The notes below the pieces were generated by a model. It was not told where the DNA came from and did not search any database. It saw only the letters and a program-made list of their open reading frames with translations. From Paenibacillus solanacearum (GTDB taxonomy: Bacteria; Bacillota; Bacilli; Paenibacillales; NBRC-103111), in contig NZ_CAJVAS010000015.1 of the NCBI RefSeq assembly GCF_910593845.1, forward strand, positions 89,948-153,947: DNA of 64,000 nucleotides. The letters are read 5' to 3'. A program made the translations under genes and the position numbers. Positions 9,285-18,353 of the stretch are shown piece by piece (the first letter of the stretch is position 1; each line of letters begins with the position of its first letter).

Positions 9285-9700
9285 GATGCGTTCCTCCTTC
9301 TTGTGAGAAAATATATTATGCATGATCCTGCGTATTCAACCTGATGATTCTAAAATGACCTCCCTTAGCTCTGTATCTGCATCGCTAACCTACAAATCAT
9401 GCAAAAAAATAGTGTACTTATTTTATCGGCTTTTGAAGTTGAAATATTTAGGAGTTGAGGACAAAAATCGAGGCTAATGCTTAGGTCGCTAGTTCATACG
9501 ACCATGCTGGTTTACCGCCGGAGGGATGATCAGACACTCAAAGCGATCGGGCCGCGCCGAAGACTTCGTCATTCCTGCTATATATAATAGAAGAAATAAA
9601 AAAACCTAGCCCATGAAGAAGGCCAGGAATCTCAAGGAAGATCTATTATAATACCTCGTATTATTCATAAATCGGGCGTTCTGTTCCGTGCGCTCCCCGA
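9285..9700. other. Intergenic region, 416 bp, without a gene
   Basis: Holds the ribosome site of the SLH gene at its left end and the tagO terminator (9599-9627) at its right. The middle (about 9470-9570) has several short inverted repeats. I compared it with the c-di-GMP-I aptamer and found no match to the conserved core. No convincing sigma-A promoter was found for the SLH gene. Confidence 0.6.
9599..9627 (-). terminator. Intrinsic terminator after tagO
   Basis: Seven-base-pair stem (9605-9611 with 9621-9627, one G-U pair), followed on the minus strand by six T. It ends the tagO transcript. Confidence 0.85.
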
Positions 9701-10831
9701 TCATTTGGACATGCGGGAACGCGTGCTCAGCTGCGCCGTCTTGACGCGTACTTTATTTATGAAATGCAGCACAGGCTTTTTTGTTTTGCTTATGATTCCG
9801 ATCGCTTCCGCACCGAGCACAAGAACCAACAACAGCACAGCGATCAGAATGATCGCACCCCACAGCGCCTGCTGCTCGGAAATGTATGATAGAAGCACAG
9901 CACAGCAGCCAAACACCGCAGCAACAGCATAAATGATCAATACGGTCGTCCGGTGACTGAAGCCCATACCGAGCAAGCAATGGTGAAGATGGTTTTTGTC
10001 GGCGGCCGAAATCGGCAGGTTGTTCACCCATCGCCGCATAATGGCAAAAAACGTATCGGACAACGGTACGCCCAGGATCATGATCGGAACAAGCAGCGAT
10101 ACGACCGTCGCTTGTTTAAAGCCGAGCACCGACAGCGTTGCAAGGCAAAAGCCGAGAAACAATGCCCCGGAGTCCCCCATAAAAATTTTAGCCGGATGAA
10201 AGTTGTAAAACAAGAAGCCGGCGATACTTCCAAGAAGCACGATACAGAGCAAAACAACCGTTGTATTTCCCATCATTAAAGCAAGAACCAATATGGTCGT
10301 TGTGGCGATCCCGGACACGCCGGCAGAAAGGCCGTCCAATCCGTCGATCAAATTAATTGCATTCGTGACACCGACAATCCAAAATATCGTAAGCGGTACA
10401 GCTAGCCAGGTCAGCGATACGACACCGTCGCCAAAAGGCACGTTGACCAAGTCGATTACGACCCCGGAGTAGACGACAACGCACGCGGCCAAAATTTGCC
10501 CTAACAGCTTAATCTTCGGAGATAAGTCGAAACGGTCGTCAAGTGCCCCGATCAGAACGATGATCGTTCCTCCGACCAGCAAACCGAAGACGACATCCAT
10601 TTTTAATGTATCCATCGCGGGTGAAACGATGAAAAAAGCACCGACAAACGCGATGAAAATAGCCAATCCACCAAGGCGAGGCATAATGCGGCTATGTACT
10701 TTGCGATGGTTCGGCGCATCAACGGCCCCGACCCAGAAAGCAAAGCGCTTCACCAAAGGTGTCATCAGCAGCGCAATAAGCAATGCAGCAGCAAAGCCGA
10801 TTCCGTATAACAAGTTCATGTGTAATTTCAC
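9701..10831 (-). CDS. tagO: Undecaprenyl-phosphate GlcNAc-1-phosphate transferase (WecA/TagO family)
   Basis: Integral membrane enzyme that moves GlcNAc-1-phosphate from UDP-GlcNAc to undecaprenyl phosphate, the first step of wall-polymer synthesis. The 376-residue protein has about 10-11 membrane segments and the family motifs in order: ALDDRFDLSP (Asp pair), NAINLIDGLDGL, FMGDSGALFLGF, and HLHHCLLGMG. The start is uncertain: the GTG at 10831 is close behind AAAAGGGG, while the ATG three codons later has long spacing. With tagA and csaB upstream and mnaA elsewhere in the window, this fits synthesis of the pyruvylated GlcNAc-ManNAc polymer that binds SLH domains; it could also serve teichoic acid. 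Confidence 0.93.
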   Translation of the reverse strand: MKLHMNLLYGIGFAAALLIALLMTPLVKRFAFWVGAVDAPNHRKVHSRIMPRLGGLAIFIAFVGAFFIVSPAMDTLKMDVVFGLLVGGTIIVLIGALDDRFDLSPKIKLLGQILAACVVVYSGVVIDLVNVPFGDGVVSLTWLAVPLTIFWIVGVTNAINLIDGLDGLSAGVSGIATTTILVLALMMGNTTVVLLCIVLLGSIAGFLFYNFHPAKIFMGDSGALFLGFCLATLSVLGFKQATVVSLLVPIMILGVPLSDTFFAIMRRWVNNLPISAADKNHLHHCLLGMGFSHRTTVLIIYAVAAVFGCCAVLLSYISEQQALWGAIILIAVLLLVLVLGAEAIGIISKTKKPVLHFINKVRVKTAQLSTRSRMSK

Positions 10832-10947
10832 AGCCCCTTTTTTCTATGAGAACCCCCAAACACTACGATTATACTCCGAAGATTGCAGAAATACCATCGC
10901 GATTTTTTTGCAATTTGGGCGATTTTCAGGTTGTTTCACAGCTCTTG

Positions 10948-11697
10948 TCAAGGTTTCTGCACATTCTCTTTTTCACGGATGACTTTCATTGCGAATTTCG
11001 GCAAAACAAGCATTCTTTTATAACGCCAAGGCTCCTGCAGAAGCCGATAAAACCATTCCAGCCGCAGCTTTTGGAACAACAGCGGCGCGCGTTTCAGCTT
11101 TCCCGATAATACATCGAAGCTGCCACCTGTACCCATCATAACCGGTACGCCAAGCTGTTCTTTATACTGCGCGATCCACGGTTCCTGTGTCGCCGCCGAT
11201 CGGCCCACCAGCAATATATCCGGCTTCGCTTCACGAATGGCGCGGATCACATCGCTGTCTTCTTTTTCACCAAAAAATCCGTCCCTGAAACCGACAAGCT
11301 TCAGCTCGGGATATAGCTGCTTCAAGCGGTTCGCCGCGGCTTCGATCACCTCGGACGAGGCACCGACCATATAAACGCGCCAGCCGCGCCGCTGCCCGGC
11401 CTTCATTAGCTCCTGCAGCAAATCGTACCCGGCCACTCTCTCCTGCACCGGGTTACCGACATACCCCGCTGCCCATACGACGCCCGCACCATCCGGCACG
11501 ATCAGCTCTGCTTGCTTCATCATTCGCATATATGCCGGATCTTGCAGCGCACTCATGACCATGATCGGGTTGGCCGTAATCACTTGATGCGGCTGGCGCT
11601 TGTCGATGGCTTGCGCCAAGTAATCGACGGTTTGATTCATATTCATTTTCGAAATCGGTACACCGAATATCGTCACAGTCGGAAAACTCATGTTCAA
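10948..11697 (-). CDS. tagA: WecG/TagA/CpsF glycosyltransferase (ManNAc transferase)
   Basis: Predicted to transfer ManNAc from UDP-ManNAc to undecaprenyl-PP-GlcNAc on the inner face of the membrane. The 249-residue protein has ITANPIMVMSA near the N-terminus and VPDGAGVVWAAG, the segment holding the family's catalytic Asp. The usual G-x-P-x-Q-E-x-W motif appears as GRSAATQEPW, so Gln-Glu and Trp are kept but the usual Pro-Lys part is changed. The TTG start overlaps the csaB stop (ATTGA), implying translational coupling; an ATG two codons later is the alternative. A known P. alvei TagA-CsaB pair does this job for SLH anchoring. Confidence 0.9.
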   Translation of the reverse strand: MNMSFPTVTIFGVPISKMNMNQTVDYLAQAIDKRQPHQVITANPIMVMSALQDPAYMRMMKQAELIVPDGAGVVWAAGYVGNPVQERVAGYDLLQELMKAGQRRGWRVYMVGASSEVIEAAANRLKQLYPELKLVGFRDGFFGEKEDSDVIRAIREAKPDILLVGRSAATQEPWIAQYKEQLGVPVMMGTGGSFDVLSGKLKRAPLLFQKLRLEWFYRLLQEPWRYKRMLVLPKFAMKVIREKENVQKP

Positions 11698-12812
11698 TCC
11701 CGTCCTTTGGCATAAAATGAAGCGATCAACGCCGCAGGACGCTGCGCTTCGTTTTTTAACCGCTCGATCGCGGGATGCTTATCTTCTTTCCACGCTTTAC
11801 CGTTCGCCAGCAATGCAAGCGAGTGCTCGGCGATATCGGCCGCGCTCGCCGATTGCGTCGACGTCGCCGCTTTCATATCCAGCCGGTTCAGAAACTGATC
11901 GATTTTGGGATCGTAAGAAACGCCTACCATCGGAACAAACTGGCTAGCCGCATAGATCAGCGAGTGCAGGCGCATCCCGATTAAGAGACGGCACTCCGCT
12001 ACCTCGGCGAGCATATCTTGCGGATGGACGATCCCGTCGGCAAGTGAGATGCGATGCTCGTAGTTTCCCCCGATTTGGCCAAGCACATACAGCGAGGCCT
12101 CTTGATCCGAGGGCAGATGAAACGGAAGAAACCGAACATGCGCTTCCGTTTCGTCCAATATCGTACGCAATGCTTGCGCAATCGCATGCAGCTCGGCGCG
12201 GTCCGTTCTCCAGAAACGGACGGATACGCCAATGATACAGTTCGATCCGTCCTCACGGTTTTGCGGCGGTCGGCTGCGGAGCGGCATGCCCATGACCGGG
12301 TCGGGCACGACCTGAACGCGATCTGCGGACAGTCCCGTGCGCGTAAGCAACGCCTTCGATTCCTCGTCGCGCACAGTGATATACGTACACCGCTGAAACG
12401 CGGATCGGACCCATCCGTGAAACATCGGTCTGTTCACGGGGCCAATCCCCTGGGAGTAAATAAATACCGGCTTGTTCAGCCACTGGGCCAGACGAATGAC
12501 GGCCAAATAATACGGAATCGTTTTCCAGCCGGTTTCATCTTGCAGCAAGCTTCCGCCGCCGCTGATCAATCCATCCGCCCCTCGCAGAGCAGCCCATACT
12601 TCGCCCGGCTTCATCCGGTGTACAGACTCGACGCCGTACGTCCGGCTCGTCTCACCTGGAGTGACGGACAGAACGACAGGGACGAATAGTACGCCCTGCC
12701 GTTCTCCTTGCTCTTGCAGCGCCAGCAATATCGATTGCAGCACCGCTTCGTCGCCGCTGTTATTGAAGCCGTAATAGCCCGATATTACGATTCTTTTAGC
12801 CGGGGTACCCAT
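11694..12812 (-). CDS. csaB: Polysaccharide pyruvyl transferase CsaB
   Basis: Adds ketal-linked pyruvate from phosphoenolpyruvate to ManNAc of the secondary cell-wall polymer, creating the ligand of SLH domains. The start at 12812 is supported by AAGGAG 9 nt upstream and gives 372 residues beginning MGTPAKRIVISGYYGFNNSG. Family features are the SGYYGFNNSGDEAVL opening, SGGGSLLQDETG, IYSQGIGPV and GMRLHSLIYAA. It overlaps the DUF5693 gene upstream by 28 bp and tagA downstream by 4 bp, so the three are probably one transcript. Its position next to two SLH genes matches known S-layer anchoring loci. Confidence 0.95.
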   Translation of the reverse strand: MGTPAKRIVISGYYGFNNSGDEAVLQSILLALQEQGERQGVLFVPVVLSVTPGETSRTYGVESVHRMKPGEVWAALRGADGLISGGGSLLQDETGWKTIPYYLAVIRLAQWLNKPVFIYSQGIGPVNRPMFHGWVRSAFQRCTYITVRDEESKALLTRTGLSADRVQVVPDPVMGMPLRSRPPQNREDGSNCIIGVSVRFWRTDRAELHAIAQALRTILDETEAHVRFLPFHLPSDQEASLYVLGQIGGNYEHRISLADGIVHPQDMLAEVAECRLLIGMRLHSLIYAASQFVPMVGVSYDPKIDQFLNRLDMKAATSTQSASAADIAEHSLALLANGKAWKEDKHPAIERLKNEAQRPAALIASFYAKGRD

Positions 12813-14836
12813 CGCTGCCAACTCCTTGAAACAATTTCCCAAACGGCGATCAACACCAGCCCGATCAACGTACCGAATACGAGACCGTACACGACCCGAA
12901 TCGAAGAAATGACGAGCGGCGTGTGCAGGTGCGCGAACGTGTCTACGATCGACGCTTGTCCGATGACACCGACCAACAGCAAAATGAGCGCGCTGCGATA
13001 CTTAAAGGCCATGTAGCCTCCTAGCAAAAACAGCGGATGCGAAATAAGAAACTCCTTCGTGCGCGGACGAACACCGAGCGTGTTTTCCAGGAACGAACGG
13101 AAGTAACGTTCAAACGCCGACGCTTGTCCTTCATTTCCTGTACGGGATAAGTAGTAGAATCCTGCAGCCGCAATGACAGCCGCGGCAATGACCCACAGCA
13201 CGCTGATATGGGACGCCAATATTTGCCGAGCCCGCGCAATTCGGTCGCCGTAGGACATCTTCTCGGTAAAGAGCAGCCAATACACGGCCACGATCGCAAT
13301 CGGTGCAAGATGCAGCACGCTGACGCCGCGGAATTGATCCAGCACATACATGTAATGAATCTGATTCAGCAGGCCGACGATGAACAAAATGCCGGTAACG
13401 GAAATGAGCGATGTGCGAATGAGCAGCGACAACGAGAACCCGAGCTTCGATCCCGTCGGCCGCTCCAGCTTTCTTTTTCCTGCACGCAGCGCGTACATGA
13501 TTGCTAGCGAAGGCGCGCACGTTCCGGCGCCGAGTGCGAGCACCTTGCCGAACAGACCTGAATTCAACACCAGAAGGCCGGCTGATCCAAGCAGACCGAG
13601 CACGAACGCCGCAAGCGTAATTTCAGGAATAAAATACGATATCGTCAGCGCGATCAAGGCGATTGCTCCAAGCCAGAGCAGGCCTTTCGCTACGTTCTGC
13701 CAACCGGAATGCACATAGTCGAACTCATGAGCAGTCCCCAGCACAAAGCCCGCGTCCTTGATCCGCGGAATGGCGCCATCCGGCCCATCGAGCGAATCGT
13801 AAATCGCATCAAGCGGATGGAGAATGACGCCCTTGTCGACGTTCTTCACCGCTCTTGCGTTCAAAAATACCATCCGTATGTTGCGATCCTTCACGGCGAG
13901 CACGAAGCGGTCCGCCACGCCTTGAACTCGTTCGCGAAGCTCCTCTTCGGTCAAGTTCTCCGTCAGCTTCTGCCCGTCCGTTTCCGTGAAGGAATGCAGT
14001 CGAACTACATTATAATGGGTTCGCTTGGCAAGCGTATTAAAGCCTTTTTGCTGCACCTTCTGCAGCTCGATGTTAGCCAGTCCGATGTGATGCTTTTCCA
14101 TCAGCTCCGCCATTTCTTCCAGCTTGCTCGTATCCTTCTCGCTTGTAAAGCCGGGCACGGTTGCGCCGTCGATAATAAAGCGTGAAACGCCCATATTATG
14201 CAGATGACCGAGCAGCGTATCCATTTGGGAAGCGATAAACGGTCTGCGGTTGGACATGCGCACGACGATGCCGAAGCCTTGATCCTTCAGCATTTGCATC
14301 GTGATCGGGTCCGGGTCCATCGTGCGAAGCATCGCCTGCTCCATCGCCATCTCAATAATGAGCCCAGGCTGGTTTTTATAGCTCCACGGGCGCGTTTTCA
14401 CGTTCAAAGAATTAAACGTTTGGTTAATGAGCGGCAGCAGCTGCTGCTCCGAATCTTTCTCTGCAAATATCAGATACGTAAAGTTTTCGTTCGCGGAGAT
14501 CGGCGTCTGTGTCAGTGCCGTCGCCTCATGGGAGGAGAACAGCTCGATTCGGCGGCTCAGCTTCAGTTCATTGAGCGTCGATTCGTATACAGCTACCGAC
14601 CCGATCCCGTGTTTCTTCATTTGCTGCAGCTGTTCGGTCACAAATCGCCGCGGGTCTGTTTGCGTATCCGAAATTTCAAGCAAATCGCGATAATCAAATA
14701 CAAACTCGACTTTGCGGCTGCTTTGTTCGGAAAGATGCCGTTCGTAAGCAACGGGGATAGCGGCCAGCATGCCAAGAATGACCAGCCACCACAGTCCCTT
14801 CAACAGCAATTTATTCCACTTGCTATACATGCTCAA
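12785..14836 (-). CDS. DUF5693 family membrane protein
   Basis: A 683-residue protein of a family typically found next to csaB in Paenibacillaceae. It has one N-terminal membrane anchor (about residues 12-30), an external domain of about 340 residues, then a cluster of about 8-9 hydrophobic segments to the C-terminus, reminiscent of polymer flippases or polymerases but without a motif I can name. The TTG start is 9 nt behind GGAG; an ATG two codons later is possible. It overlaps csaB and is likely cotranscribed. A role in export or assembly of the pyruvylated polymer is inferred from position only. Confidence 0.85.
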   Translation of the reverse strand: MSMYSKWNKLLLKGLWWLVILGMLAAIPVAYERHLSEQSSRKVEFVFDYRDLLEISDTQTDPRRFVTEQLQQMKKHGIGSVAVYESTLNELKLSRRIELFSSHEATALTQTPISANENFTYLIFAEKDSEQQLLPLINQTFNSLNVKTRPWSYKNQPGLIIEMAMEQAMLRTMDPDPITMQMLKDQGFGIVVRMSNRRPFIASQMDTLLGHLHNMGVSRFIIDGATVPGFTSEKDTSKLEEMAELMEKHHIGLANIELQKVQQKGFNTLAKRTHYNVVRLHSFTETDGQKLTENLTEEELRERVQGVADRFVLAVKDRNIRMVFLNARAVKNVDKGVILHPLDAIYDSLDGPDGAIPRIKDAGFVLGTAHEFDYVHSGWQNVAKGLLWLGAIALIALTISYFIPEITLAAFVLGLLGSAGLLVLNSGLFGKVLALGAGTCAPSLAIMYALRAGKRKLERPTGSKLGFSLSLLIRTSLISVTGILFIVGLLNQIHYMYVLDQFRGVSVLHLAPIAIVAVYWLLFTEKMSYGDRIARARQILASHISVLWVIAAAVIAAAGFYYLSRTGNEGQASAFERYFRSFLENTLGVRPRTKEFLISHPLFLLGGYMAFKYRSALILLLVGVIGQASIVDTFAHLHTPLVISSIRVVYGLVFGTLIGLVLIAVWEIVSRSWQRWVPRLKES

Positions 14837-14854
14837 AGCTGTCAGCTCCTAAGC

Positions 14855-16564
14855 TTATTGATGTTGATCTACGCGGGACATAACCTTTTCCACCAAGAGT
14901 CCGATCGCATTCGATGCTTCCTGCGCGGAGCCGCCTCGCACTGCAAAATACACCTTGATTTTCGGTTCTGTGCCAGACGGTCTAAGGCAAAACCAGGAGT
15001 CATCCTCCAGCGTGTATTTCAATACGTTTTCCGTAGGCAGGCCGTATAGCCCTTGAGAGAAATCCTCCACTTTGGTCACACGAAGACCGTTCAGCTCCAC
15101 TGGCGGATGATTGCGCCAATCCTGCATAATGCCTTGGATCTTCTCCACGCCGTCCTTCCCCTTCAGGGTACGGGACTCCAGCTTCTCTAAGAAATAGCCA
15201 TGGCGCTCATACAGCTCCTGCAAGACGTCGTAGAGCGTCTTCCCCTGGCTCTTGTAATACGCCGCCGCCTCGCAAATAAGCATCGACGCGATAACGGCGT
15301 CTTTGTCTCGCGCATAGCCGCCGGCCAGGTAGCCGTAGCTCTCCTCGTAGCCGAACAAAAACTGCAACTCGCCTGTTTGTTCGAACTGCGTCATTTTTTC
15401 CCCTATGTATTTAAACCCAGTCAGCGTATTGATCACACTTGCCCCGTAGTGCTCGGCAATGACGGCTCCCATTTCGCTCGTTACGATCGTCTTGACGACA
15501 ACCCCGTTGTCTGGAAGCTCGCCCTGCTCCTTCATGCTGCCGAGCAAGTAATCGACCATGATCGCGCCCGACTGGTTGCCTGTCAGCACGAAATATTCGC
15601 CGTTAGCGTCTTTGACCACAGCTCCCATCCGGTCGCAGTCCGGGTCTGTCCCAATGATGATATCGGCATCCGTTTGCTTCGCCAGCGCGATCGCCAGCGC
15701 AAATGCCTCCCGTTCTTCCGGATTCGGCGATTTGACCGTCGAAAACTTGGCATCCGGCAGTTCCTGCTCCGCCACGACATCAACTTGGCTGAAGCCGATC
15801 GCGTCGAGCGCCGCCCGAACGGACAAGTTGCCCGCACCATGCAGCGGAGTGAAGATGATACGGAAATCGTCGCTCATCCGGCGGACCAGTTCCCGGTTGC
15901 GGCTTACCGCCGTTACCGCTTCGATGTATTCCGCGTCGATTTCTTTGCCGATCCATTGAAGCAATCCTTTCGCTTCTGCATCAGCCCGCAAGCTCCGCTT
16001 CACGTCGGAGAACGACTGCACGTTCTGAATTTCGGCTATTACTTGCTCCGCCTGATCCGGCACCAGCTGCCCGCCGTCGCCGCCATACACTTTGTAGCCG
16101 TTATATTCGGGCGGATTATGGCTCGCCGTTACGACAATGCCCGCGTCTGCTTTCAAATACCGTACCGCAAACGACAGCTCTGGCGTCGGACGAAGCGATT
16201 CGAATACATAAGCCTTTATCCCGTTGCCTGCAAGCACCTTTGCCGTTTCCAGAGCAAATTCCGGAGACTGGTTGCGGGAATCGTACGCGATAACGGCAGA
16301 AAGCGACGGCTTGCCCGAGCGCAGCAAATATTGCGCCAACCCTTGTGTAGCCCGCGCCACGGTATATGCGTTAATACGGTTCGTCCCCGCTCCGATTACC
16401 CCGCGAAGGCCCCCCGTTCCGAACTCCAAATCGCGATAAAAGCGGTCTTCCACCTCTTTCGGTTGATCGGCTATGCCTTGCAGCTCCTGCTTGGTTGCTT
16501 CATCGATGGCCGGATCTTGCAGCCAAAGTTGATACTGTTCCTGTACTCGCGATTGCAAATTCAT
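14855..16564 (-). CDS. pgcA: Phosphosugar mutase (alpha-phosphoglucomutase type)
   Basis: Interconverts glucose-6-phosphate and glucose-1-phosphate (or mannose equivalents), feeding UDP-glucose and wall glycan synthesis. The 569-residue length matches Bacillus PgcA. Motifs: FGTGGLRG (~48-55), active-site TASHNPPEYNG with phosphoserine Ser148, the metal-binding GTDPDCDRMG, sugar-binding GYEESYG, and the C-terminal phosphate loop RPSGTEPKIK. ATG preceded by GAGGAG. It ends the gene block that starts with the wall-polymer cluster, which fits supply of sugar phosphates. Confidence 0.95.
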   Translation of the reverse strand: MNLQSRVQEQYQLWLQDPAIDEATKQELQGIADQPKEVEDRFYRDLEFGTGGLRGVIGAGTNRINAYTVARATQGLAQYLLRSGKPSLSAVIAYDSRNQSPEFALETAKVLAGNGIKAYVFESLRPTPELSFAVRYLKADAGIVVTASHNPPEYNGYKVYGGDGGQLVPDQAEQVIAEIQNVQSFSDVKRSLRADAEAKGLLQWIGKEIDAEYIEAVTAVSRNRELVRRMSDDFRIIFTPLHGAGNLSVRAALDAIGFSQVDVVAEQELPDAKFSTVKSPNPEEREAFALAIALAKQTDADIIIGTDPDCDRMGAVVKDANGEYFVLTGNQSGAIMVDYLLGSMKEQGELPDNGVVVKTIVTSEMGAVIAEHYGASVINTLTGFKYIGEKMTQFEQTGELQFLFGYEESYGYLAGGYARDKDAVIASMLICEAAAYYKSQGKTLYDVLQELYERHGYFLEKLESRTLKGKDGVEKIQGIMQDWRNHPPVELNGLRVTKVEDFSQGLYGLPTENVLKYTLEDDSWFCLRPSGTEPKIKVYFAVRGGSAQEASNAIGLLVEKVMSRVDQHQ

Positions 16565-16624
16565 TTCTCCAACTCCTCGCCCATGTGGTTTTGCCGGTCT
16601 GGCGTTATTTGCGAACTCGCTTGC

Positions 16625-17068
16625 TTACGATTCGCTCTTCTCTCTATCGCTCAAAGCGAACATCAATTCCCCTTCAGCCACGACCTTGTCCCCTACTTTC
16701 GCCGTCGCTTGTCCTTTGCCGATCGGTCCTTTCAACCGGGTAATCTCAACCGAGAGCGTAAGCACATCGCCCGGGGTGACTTGCCCGCGAAATCTGAAGT
16801 TATCAATCCCTGCAAAAAATCCGAGCTTGCCCCGGTTCGCTTCGACCATGAGCATCGCCACCGAACCTACCTGAGCGAGCGCTTCAACGATTAATACGCC
16901 CGGCATGACCGGATAACCCGGGAAATGCCCTGTAAAAAAGGGCTCGTTCATTGTCACGCATTTGATTCCGGTTGCGCGGATCCCCGGCTCCACCTCCGTG
17001 ATCCGATCGATCAGCAAAAACGGGTAGCGGTGCGGAATAATTTCTTGAATTTGTACGGCATCTAACAA
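16625..17068 (-). CDS. fabZ: 3-hydroxyacyl-ACP dehydratase FabZ
   Basis: Removes water from beta-hydroxyacyl-ACP in the fatty-acid elongation cycle. The 147-residue hot-dog protein has [12 protein letters not shown] at the N-terminus and the catalytic His48 in [13 protein letters not shown] with Glu62 in the following helix. It starts at a TTG 8 nt behind GGAAGGAG. In B. subtilis fabZ (ywpB) also follows flhO-flhP, so the neighbourhood is conserved, here with pgsA-like and epuA-like genes inserted. Confidence 0.96.
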   Translation of the reverse strand: MLDAVQIQEIIPHRYPFLLIDRITEVEPGIRATGIKCVTMNEPFFTGHFPGYPVMPGVLIVEALAQVGSVAMLMVEANRGKLGFFAGIDNFRFRGQVTPGDVLTLSVEITRLKGPIGKGQATAKVGDKVVAEGELMFALSDREKSES

Positions 17069-17140
17069 CGCGGATGCTCCTTCCTTGTATGGGAGATGGA
17101 ATAAAACCGATAGCGTTAACCTACACTAACAACTGTCCCT

Positions 17141-17229
17141 TCATGATCTGCAGTAGTGAAGGTTTGATATAAGGGAGCTTATGTTCACGCTTGCTACAAG
17201 CAAGGCAGGCCCGAACATAAGCTCTTTTT
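17141..17229 (+). other. Two hairpins with a T-tract in plus-strand orientation
   Basis: Between pgsA-like and fabZ lie a hairpin with six-base arms (about 17141-17161, CCTTCA/TGAAGG) and a perfect 12-bp stem (17175-17186 with 17213-17224) with an inner GCTTG/CAAGC stem and T5 on the plus strand. All neighbouring genes are on the minus strand, where the larger stem is preceded by A5 but has no T-tract after it. It may stop antisense transcription, or end an unannotated plus-strand RNA. Confidence 0.5.
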
Positions 17230-17347
17230 ATGAAGAAAAGCTATAAATCGAAGCCTTTCGATGAAAATACATTCGGGTTGAAAATACATCAGAATGGTTC
17301 AGCTAATGAAAGCTATGCATGGATGTGACGAAGATGCAGCCTTTGCG

Positions 17348-17902
17348 CTACATATGCGGCCGGTTGTCTCCTTTAGTTTGCTCGGTCGCCGCCTGATCCC
17401 GATTGAGCGAGTGGAACTGCACGATATAGATCATGGAAGCAATAAACGAAACGGCGATGACAAACCATAAGTAAGCAGCGGCATAGGGGAGCTGGAACAC
17501 GACCAGAAGGATTGATACATAATAGAGTACCGTCGTTAACTTGCCCAGCGCATTCGCCGGCACGGTCATTTTACCGCGAAAGTGGAAAAATGCCGATCCC
17601 GCAATCATTCCCGCATCCCGTAAAAACATCGCGGCCGCGGCTTGCCAAGAGATCATCTGGGACAATACGAGCGACAAAATGACGGCGATCATCATGGATT
17701 TGTCTGCAAGCGGATCCAGCATGCTGCCCAGCTGCGTAACCAGCTTTCGCTTCCGCGCAATATAGCCGTCCAGCACATCCGTTAAGCCTGCGGCAAGCAG
17801 TACAAAAAAAGCCACTTTCGGATACCCGGCCCCAAAGATAATCAAATACACCGGTATGAGCAAAAAGCGGCACAGGGTCAGGATATTGGGCAAATTCCAC
17901 AC
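17348..17902 (-). CDS. CDP-alcohol phosphatidyltransferase (PgsA-like)
   Basis: Membrane enzyme that joins CDP-diacylglycerol to an alcohol such as glycerol-3-phosphate in phospholipid synthesis. The 184-residue protein has about five membrane segments and the full family motif D-G-x2-A-R-x8-G-x3-D-x3-D, seen as DGYIARKRKLVTQLG followed by SMLDPLADK. It starts at a GTG 7 nt behind AAGGGGG. The main pgsA is usually elsewhere, near recA, so this may be a second copy or a paralogue with a different head-group; the sequence does not decide. Confidence 0.88.
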   Translation of the reverse strand: MWNLPNILTLCRFLLIPVYLIIFGAGYPKVAFFVLLAAGLTDVLDGYIARKRKLVTQLGSMLDPLADKSMMIAVILSLVLSQMISWQAAAAMFLRDAGMIAGSAFFHFRGKMTVPANALGKLTTVLYYVSILLVVFQLPYAAAYLWFVIAVSFIASMIYIVQFHSLNRDQAATEQTKGDNRPHM

Positions 17903-18022
17903 ATTCGATCCCCCTTGTAAACGGCCGACAGACTTGACTTGCCGCGTTTATGTAATCCGTTCCCATCCATACATTATACCGTTATCAGGAAAAAAATAAA
18001 ACTCCCCAGCGGGAGCCCCATG

Positions 18023-18241
18023 TTAAGTATTGGAAAAAACAAGATCGAACAGATGACGCCATGTGGAAATTTCAAACACATCGTCCATGCTCTGCTTTCC
18101 GATATAGACATAACCGATAGCAAGCCCGGCAGCCAGGGCGGCAGCGCATGTCACGGGAATCCAAGTCCATTTGATCGTCATTCGAATCGCCTTCACCCAT
18201 CCTTTTCGGCTTGCCGGCGTCTTCTTTGGTTTTTTGCTCAA
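18023..18241 (-). CDS. EpuA-like small membrane protein (DNA-directed RNA polymerase subunit beta family)
   Basis: A 72-residue protein of the short family often labelled RNA polymerase subunit beta (PF11772, EpuA); that name reflects fusion history, not a proven role. Start set at the TTG at 18241, 8 nt behind AGGAGG. The sequence has a basic N-terminus, one membrane segment (about residues 25-47) and the conserved tail IGYVYIGKQSMDDVFEISTW followed by RHLFDLVF. It lies directly after flhP, its usual place. Function is unknown. Confidence 0.85.
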   Translation of the reverse strand: MSKKPKKTPASRKGWVKAIRMTIKWTWIPVTCAAALAAGLAIGYVYIGKQSMDDVFEISTWRHLFDLVFSNT

Positions 18242-18353
18242 AGCTCCAACCTCCTGCTGCAACCGCTGCCGTGTAGAAACGCAGGAGCAGCCGTTCACTT
18301 CAGCAGCCGCTTCCGCGCATCGATGCAGCCTTGCCGTCAACACAACACAGCCG

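Noticed and set aside
9430..9600. c-di-GMP-I riboswitch between tagO and the SLH gene
   Set aside because: A GGTAAACC-like and a CAAAGC-like segment drew attention, but they are on different strands or in the wrong order and the conserved core is missing.
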